Assembly: GCA_902702965.1 (NCBI GenBank)
Contig: CACRXP010000193.1
Span: 796,441 to 860,440, forward strand
DNA: 64,000 nucleotides
DNA from: Spirometra erinaceieuropaei
Lineage: Eukaryota > Platyhelminthes > Cestoda > Diphyllobothriidea > Diphyllobothriidae
Reading direction: 5' to 3'
Shown here: positions 57,605 through 64,000 of the stretch, one piece after another
Position numbering within the stretch: the first letter of the stretch is position 1
How the letters are laid out: each line of letters begins with the position of its first letter
The notes under the pieces: generated by a model
What the model was told of the DNA's origin: nothing
Databases searched by the model: none
The model's input: the letters and a program-made list of their open reading frames with translations, nothing else
Made by a program: the position numbers and the translations under genes

Positions 57605-60560
57605 GTATGTGTATATATTGAAGGGTTACAGGCAGAGCCCTTGATGACCCTATTTAGGTACAGTGCTTTCGCAGATTCCTTCTCAAAAATAACATAAAAT
57701 TGCAGGCATTTAAAATGTGATTGGGTCACAGTTCAATCGTAATCATAAGGTTGTGCATAGGTTCACTGTAAATTAGTGCGGAAGATTGTATATGACAGAT
57801 TTTACAAAACTGGCTGTGCATAGTCATGCTGTACAAGCCGATTTCTGTTAAAAACTAGACGAGCAAGTTTTCTTTTAAGCACACAAACTGTGTTAGCCGT
57901 CACCATCTCGCTTGGAAGCGAGTTCCACGGCCTGACAACCCGCTGACTATGAAAAGTTTCTTCGGTCTAAACACGTGCGCTCATTCCCGACTTTGTATGC
58001 ATGGCCGCTTAGTTGGTTTGTACGGGCGAACTCAAAGAGGTCCTCTGCCCTTAATGAGCAACCCTGGCCGCGAACAATCCGGAACGTCCAGAGTAGACTG
58101 CAGTTTATTTGTCTATAAGAGAGAGGGAATAGGCCAAGCAAATTTAGCCTCTCCTGATAAGACAAATGCTTTAGACCGTCGACCATCTTTGTCGCTCTGC
58201 GTTGCACCTGTTTGAGTAAGTTGATATACTTCCTCATCCATGGTGAAGCTGCTGGCATTCCATACTCTAGATGAGGCCTTACAAAGACACCAAATATTCT
58301 TTCGAAGAGTTCGGAAGGGAATATTTTAAATGCACGTCTGATCCAGTGTAGAGTACTAGTTGCCTTCTGGACCATCTTTCTACAGTGTTCTGATGGCGAT
58401 AGATTTGTGGTCGTCCATACACCCAGATCTCTGTGTCTTTCCACAGTTTCTAACCTCGTCCCGTCAATATAGTACTGGTGTTTGGGAGAGGCATTGCGGC
58501 TGGTCTGCAGGTGCAAAACCACGCATTCGGACACGTTAAACTTCAAAAGCAATCTGTTCGACCAAGCACACAGTTTGTTGTTGTTCGACTGCAACTTCTC
58601 TGCGTCATCATCACACTTGACTTCACTCCATATTTTTATGTCATCCGCGAGCATGAGAGCCTCGAAATTCACTTCGCTGATGCAGTCATTAACATAAATC
58701 AGGAAGAGTACTGGGCCTAAGACAGAACCCTGTGGGACACCACTTTCCACCTTTACCCATTCGGAGGTAGAATTACCAACAACTACTGTTTGTCATCTGG
58801 AAAACAGAAAACTTCTGATCCCCTTAAACATTCTTCCTTGAATTCCTACATCCCAGATCTTCTGTAAAAGAAGCCTGTGTGGGACACTGTCAAAGGCCTT
58901 CTTGAAGTCAAAAAATATGACATCTGCTGGAAAGCACTTATCGGTAGCTCGGGTCCATTTCTGGTGCTAGTAAAGAACACTCGTTAGGCAGGAGCGCTCT
59001 GGACGAAAGCCGTGTTGGGCATCACACAATATTTTGTTTTGTTCCAGGTATTTCATCAAGTGTCTTTTGATAATGCGTTCCATTATTTTAAACGCGATGC
59101 AAGTAAGACTGAAGAGACGATAATTTCCGAAGTCAAGACCTGAGCCTCCTTTATGGATTAGAGTAATAAGTGCGCACTTCCATTCTTCCGGGAGCTCGCC
59201 TTCTTCAAATGACTTTTGAAATATTGCGGATAAGGGTTTAAATAGTTCATTAGCAAGTTCACGAAGTGCTAGGGCGGGAATTCTATCTGGGCTAGGCGAT
59301 TTGGCAGGTTTCAGCCGGAGTAGCTCGGCCCTAAATATGGTAGAGGAAAAGAGTGGTTCCTAGGTTAAGGAGGGTAGGGAGGGGATAGGATGGGAAAGGG
59401 TACTGGGAGGAGAGGTTGGTTGGCGAATGGATGGATGGGCAAATATAACACCAGGTTCTCGGGTGAAGACGAACTGTAAGAAGTCGGAAAGGAGGAACGC
59501 TTTAACCTGGTCATCAATCTCCACTTTCCCATCGGCAGACCTTAGGGCGGGGATCAGCTCCTGAGTCCTTTCAGTACTTCGTATATAACCATATAATTTT
59601 CGGATGCACCAACGAATTTCGGAGTATGTTCAGTTCAAACTTCTTTCGCAGCTTTAAGGCCTCACTTTTACAGACGTTTCGTTAGCCAATCACTGCCAGG
59701 AGCATTAAAATCCCAAACGCTAAGGACATCTTTCTTCTCGCTGGCTTTGCACAGTTCGGATAATAGCATGAGATCTCGGTCAGAAGTATGGTTAGGTGAA
59801 ATGTATACCACCGAAAGGTTCAATGATCGGACATTCTTAGTAGATATGGTAACGCTTAGCAGTTCCTCATCCCGTACCGGTCTGTGTACATCAGCCATAG
59901 CGCTCAGCTTGCAAGTGACATAAATTATGACTCCTCCTCCTCGGCTTAGTCTATCTCTACTGAATTGCTGATATCCTCTAAGTGATATTTCTGAATCTGC
60001 GATATCTTCAGTAAGCCACGTTTCTGTGCATGCCATAATGTCTGGCTTGATTTCATCAACTAAGTCTCTTAGTTCGTCTATTTTGTTGAAGAGGTTTTGC
60101 ACATTTGCGGATAAAACCTTCAATGACTGATTCGTTGGAGAGGCCCGGCCTTCATTGTGACGCGTTCTGACCACAGGAAAGATCCCTTTGTTTGGACTAT
60201 TTGTCCATTTTTGATCCTCAGCCCTTTCTCTCTTCTGCCAATTCTCTCCTTCAATTCTGATATCACTTCTCTCATTTTCAGTCTTTCCCTCCGTTTGTAG
60301 TCTGGTTGAAAAAAACACTTCCTTGTGCGAATTGCGTAAGGTCGTTCTACTTTCTAACAAAAGCGCTGCTTGGGCCTCATTTTCCAAAATATCTTTCAGG
60401 GGTCTTGGGGACGTTTTTAGGTCACGATTTGGGTTCGTTCTGCCTAGTCAGAAAGCTTTTTCAACGGCGAATATTTCCCCATCCTGCAGGACGGTACTGG
60501 CGTACTGATGAAGAAGGTCTAGGTCGTGCGTCGGTCGTTCCTTCGGAATCCAGGTAAGGA
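57605..60560 (-). mobile_element. LINE family II copy with internal deletion
   Basis: Minus strand. ORF2 starts at about 60387: a basic leader, then the endonuclease N-terminal half (LKVLSANVQNLFNKIDELRD, IMACTETWLTEDI, LSRGGGVIIYVTCKL, LSVVYISPN, VWDFNAPGSDWL, where WDFNAP replaces GDFNAP). At 59668 the sequence jumps to the linker (SEALKLRKKFE), so the endonuclease C-terminal part is deleted. RT with stops runs to 58750. The frame 58750-57947 then reads SGVPQGSVLGPVLFLIYVND, LMLADDIKIW, RDLGVWTTTNLSPSEHC, RPHLEYGMPAASPW, VQRRATKMVDGLKHLSYQER. The 3' UTR phrase GGCAGAGCCCTTGATGACCC at 57630 matches other family II ends. Confidence 0.87.
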
Positions 60561-60769
60561 TACCCAAAATTAAGAGACCTTTAGGTAAGCTTAATATTGC
60601 TTTGTTGCATTTACCTGCTCACCGTCCCCATTTCAGCAATGGGATAGCTCAAGGTCTAGCTGGTCTTACAACTGCCGTCGCCACCGCCGCTGACGGGAAC
60701 GTCATCGTGGCGAACCGATGGTGTCAATGTCGGGACACAATCCAGTCGACGTCCCTGACTGTCGACGGT
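60561..60769. other. Unassigned
   Basis: Short stretch between a family II 5' end and the RTE fragment; it may belong to either. Confidence 0.4.
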
Positions 60770-61130
60770 TACGCACGTCGTCAACATCAGGACTGGTTTG
60801 GATGACAACGACACCGCCATCAGCAACCGGCTCGCCGAGAAGAACTGATACCGCAAAGCCTACGTCACCCGCTACACCGACGACAACAAAGCAGCCTTCT
60901 ACCGTTGTGACCGTCTTGAGAAACAGCGGTTGCGCTAGGTGCAGCACGCGTGGACGGCTTGAAAGATCGGGGGATCCAGAGTTATGCAGGCTGCAACGAA
61001 TGGAAGAACATCTTCTCCGTGATCAAGACTGTCAAGGGTCCGCAAACCGAAGGTTCTGCAACTATTCTCAGCGCCGACAGCAGTAATCTATTTTCTACAC
61101 AAAGAGGTCACTTCCTCTGGAGATGTGCTT
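60770..61130 (+). pseudogene. RTE-type LINE fragment (linker before RT)
   Basis: The plus strand, across frames: QDWFG-NDTAISNRLAEKN-like, RKAYVTRYTDDNKAAFYR, EKQRLR, YAGCNEWKNIFSVIKTVKGP, then ATILSADSSNL. This order is characteristic of the region between endonuclease and RT in the RTE-like LINE whose endonuclease is at 27436-28080. Three frameshifts. The RT itself is absent. Confidence 0.75.
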
Positions 61131-61379
61131 AACTAAGAAGACATCTACGTATCACTCGTCAGTGTCGCGGCCGTAAGAACATGGCCGATACCACAACCCC
61201 GACCGAAGCTCGGGGTCTCGTTTAACTTGCATCCTACTACTAGAGATTCATACTACACTTCGCAGAAAATACGCGACTATTGCACAGGCTCACCGAGAAT
61301 ATCCGGAAATCCCAATGGATTGATAAATTCTAGCAGGAAATTTGATGAATTATAATTCTGCCTAATAACAGTACCTATC

Positions 61380-61800
61380 CATATGCTGCCTGACGCACAA
61401 GCAGACGCCCCACCATTCATTCAAGATCCGGTGACCAGCGGTTTTGCAATAGGAGCATTTCTATCCCACTGTGAACATACAGGGCAGAACGCCCTGTCAG
61501 TAATGCCAGCGAAACACTGCCGAAGCCCCAACATAACTGCTGCACGTACCGACGTGAACTAATTTCTCCAATAACATTCATAAGTCGACTCAGACCATTT
61601 TTTCTAGGGAGAAATTTCATCGTTAGAACAGATCACCAATGGTTGCAGTTAATGAAGGGCGCCCAAGGATAGTTGGTAAGGTCGTGGGAATACTTACAAC
61701 AATTTGAATTTCCCTGCCAATCCCGTTCCGGGGCAAAACACACCAATATCGATTCAATCTCCTGATGTCCGTTACCTCTACCTGCGGAAAATAGTCCGGG
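61380..61800 (+). pseudogene. Ty3/gypsy RNase H remnant
   Basis: The plus strand reads FAIGAFLSHCEHTGQNALSV (61440), then PFFLGRNFIVRTDHQWLQLM (61593), SWEYLQQFEFPCQSRSGAKH and TNIDSIS (61690-61760). FLxGRxFxVRTDHxxLxWL, WxxxLQxFxFxxxxRxGxxH and NxDxxS are the second half of gypsy RNase H. Stops interrupt it. It belongs to a different copy from the element that begins at 62010, since that one restarts with gag. Confidence 0.78.
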
Positions 61801-62009
61801 AAAACTCAAAACTATCGCCACCACACCTAGTACACCGACCCACAATCGAGGTGGAAGTCACTGTCCGAACCAAGAATATACCCACACGCCCAGAGGACAA
61901 ATGTCCATCTGGCGCTGGGGGAGGGGGGGAGGGGGTTAGCGACTGAATTGAGCCATAACCAATTTGTTTAAATAAGGAAGGACAAAGCGATAGAAACGGA
62001 AGTCAGAAG

Positions 62010-62367
62010 TGTCACGAACCTACCCTGTCAACGGTACCTTTTTGCCACTCAATACTTTTATTTCCTTTTTCAGGGCCACGTTCAACGCCCACGAACAACC
62101 AGAACAACCACCAGGGTCCCGCTAATGATCAATTTGTCTAATGTCTCCCCTTGTTTATGCAGCCGGCTGCGTTCCCCCTTTCGTAATCTCATTGTTAGGA
62201 TTTAAACTACTCTTACCCGCTTTCTCCCCTGCTTCCGTACCCCTTTATCATCTAACCCGTTATTATAATAGTATCCCATTCAGACTATATTCTTCTAATG
62301 TTTGATGTGTGGCGTCTGCATGCTGATCACTGAGGTACTAATACTCAGTCCCCCGTAAGTCGTCACA
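62010..62367 (+). repeat. Candidate 5' LTR of Ty3/gypsy element
   Basis: Starts TGTCACG and ends CGTCACA, giving short inverted ends (TGT...ACA). It is 358 bases long and is followed after two bases by TTTGGTGGCAGCG, a plausible primer-binding site of the TGG-type. The second LTR would be outside the window, so the call rests on end structure and position before gag. Confidence 0.55.
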
Positions 62368-62492
62368 TATTTGGTGGCAGCGTTTCTTGATTTTTCTCCC
62401 ACTTTTTTTTCGGACTTCATTATTCCCGTTCGGTACTATATATCATCCGCATTTTTCTATACGTCCGTACCAACTAGACCGCATCCCCCACC

Positions 62493-64000
62493 ATGCCGAA
62501 CACTCGATCCACCTCCGATGCCCACTCCTCTAGCATCGACCAGCTAACCGCCGCCTTAGGCAACCTTCTCACACGCACATCTCCAGTGGCACAGGATTCC
62601 CCTAGACCCCCAATATACGAGGTCGGCGACAACTTCTCGGACTGGCGAGTTTAGGCCGAACGCTACCTGGTGCATTTACCGGCCGACCAACGAATGGACC
62701 ATATTACGGGTCTATTAGGCCCAACTGCCAAATGACGCCTCAATTATCTGTGCGTCTCACCCCCTACAACCATCAGCAACCTATGAGCATCGCTGGAAAG
62801 CCTTTTCGGTGCCCAGGAACCCCTCATCGCCCTCCACAACCAATTTTGCCTTCGCACACAACTGCCCGGTGAAAATGCGGACTCCTACCTAGACGCCCTC
62901 TTCAGTCTCGGTAGCAGGGTCTTCCCGGACTCCCAAGTCTCTGACCAGGTCTTCTTACAATTCGTGGGCGGTCTCCGTTCAGAAGACATCAAACGGGAGT
63001 TTCGCATCCGACCCCCTGCAAACCTTCTCACAGCCCTACAAAAGACAAGGATATTCGAGTCCGCCCCACCACAACAAGAACCTCGCCGTGCTCCTAGCAG
63101 TTCCAAGGGGCACTTCAGATTATCCGATCGAAGACCGTCTTTCTCTCGTGCGACCAACAACACGAACGACTGCTGGTACTGCCAGCAGTTCAAGGATCGT
63201 GCTCGCAAGTGCGGTCACAACAACCCTGCCGGTAAGACCCCTCCCACTATCTTGCCCTCTATTTCCTCCTCTCTACCCACAGATCTCCCGCTGACCGTCA
63301 CTGGCACACTTGATGGAACCCCCGCCACCATACTTATTGACACTGGGACCATCCGGTCTGTGTTGCGGTCTCCCCATATTCCCATTACACAATCCCCTCC
63401 TTCAGACATTCAGTTAGTCACAGCTGATGGTTCACCCCTGCGTTGCACTGGCACACGGCAATTATCCATTGTCCTCCCCATCTGCACTGCCGTACATCCC
63501 ATGCTAGTCTCCCCGGACATTATAGTTGACGCCATTTTCGGGTTCGACTTTCTCCGCGCCCACCAGCTTATCATCGACCCCAACAACCCGGCTGCAGTTC
63601 TGCTTTCCAGATCAGCCATCTCCAACATCTCCGTGGATGTCAGTACGCTAGACACTACCCCACCAAACGAGCCGACGTCCATTGACGATCTGTTGACCCG
63701 CCAAGAAATCCCCGTCACCTACCTCCGTCGCCTAAAGGATACCCTTCTCCCATTCCAGAGCGTGTTCATCTGGGCTGGACAACCGATCGGGCGCAGTGGA
63801 CTGGTTCAGCATGCCATAAACACTGGTACCGCCGCACTACAACGGCAACCCGCTCGCTGAATACCCATCCATTACCAAACGGAGCTTAACAGCATAATTT
63901 CAGACCTCCTTGCGCAGGGTATAATTGAACCCTCCAACTCCCCATGGGCTGCCCCGGTTACGCTTGTTAAGAAAAAGGACGGACACCTACGGCTATGCAT
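62493..64000 (+). pseudogene. CsRn1-like Ty3/gypsy gag-pol (5' part, with stops)
   Basis: One frame starts at ATG 62493 and reads through three early stops (TAG 62652, TGA 62733 and about 62787), then stays open from about 62790 to TGA 63858. Order: gag capsid (YEVGDNFSDW, QLPGENADSYLDALFSLG, VFLQFVGGLRSEDIKREFRI), a zinc-knuckle relic CWYCQQFKDRARKC, protease (TILIDTGTIRSVLRS, IFGFDFLRAHQ), then RT beginning IIEPSNSPWAAPVTLVKKKD at the edge. The gag knuckle resembles the C-x2-H-x9-C-x3-C form of the CsRn1 clade, with the second residue Cys and the last Cys missing. Protease has Thr where Ala usually follows DTG. At least four stops, so inactive as it stands. Confidence 0.82.

Noticed and set aside
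59111..59140. CTGAAGAG...GAAG, resembling a hammerhead core
   Set aside because: It ends in GAAG rather than GAAA, has no stem I, and lies in LINE coding sequence.
1..64000. CRISPR array, bacterial operon or prophage
   Set aside because: Introns, LINEs, SINEs and animal gene families show that this is a eukaryotic nuclear scaffold; no regularly spaced short repeats with unique spacers occur.

Overview
The window looks like a repeat-rich nuclear scaffold of a parasitic flatworm, most likely a tapeworm (inference). The evidence is animal-type spliced genes with GT-AG introns of 0.1 to 4 kb, and a dense nest of CR1/Jockey-type LINEs, RTE LINEs, a Penelope-like element (PLE) and a Ty3/gypsy element of the CsRn1 style known from flatworms. 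Two runs of N mark assembly gaps (33773-33845 and 52188-52992).

Left third (1-24.8 kb): two convergent host genes. On the + strand, eight exons between 408 and 8332 encode the C-terminal 524 residues of an ANKRD11/ANKRD12-type chromatin cofactor; the ankyrin-repeat part lies off the left edge. On the - strand, four exons between 24761 and 15858 encode an apparently complete MCM9, a helicase-family protein of homologous recombination and mismatch repair. Its ATPase core keeps Walker A, Walker B and the arginine finger but lacks the usual sensor-1 asparagine segment. Between the two genes lie a decayed LINE (9.6-11.1 kb) and a Merlin-type transposase remnant (12.6 kb).

Middle and right (25-61 kb): almost entirely mobile DNA. 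Two LINE families dominate. Family I has ORF1, an APE endonuclease and an RT with YADD. Family II has a basic ORF1, an APE endonuclease and an RT with FADD/LADD. Family I copies sit inside family II copies; one nest (41.1-46.8 kb) can be resolved to the base, and the host RT reading frame rejoins across it. Two family I 5' ends form an inverted pair around the larger gap. PLE pieces occur at 26.0-26.2 and 48.9-50.8 kb, RTE pieces at 27.4-28.6 and 60.8-61.1 kb, and a candidate terminal-inverted-repeat element with a G-quadruplex-prone minisatellite at 39.4-40.6 kb.

Right edge (61.4-64 kb): a gypsy RNase H remnant, then a CsRn1-like Ty3/gypsy element with a candidate 5' LTR, gag, protease and the start of RT, running off the window.

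The most interesting signal is a set of four hammerhead-ribozyme-like motifs in three contexts: the PLE tail (50789-50833), a tRNA-headed SINE (26367-26411, - strand), and a shared repeat found at 25623-25665 (- strand) and inside a hairpin element at 29956-30057. All four have a stem I that pairs across a CTGANGA/GAA core (one with a broken core residue), and three have a palindromic helix III.
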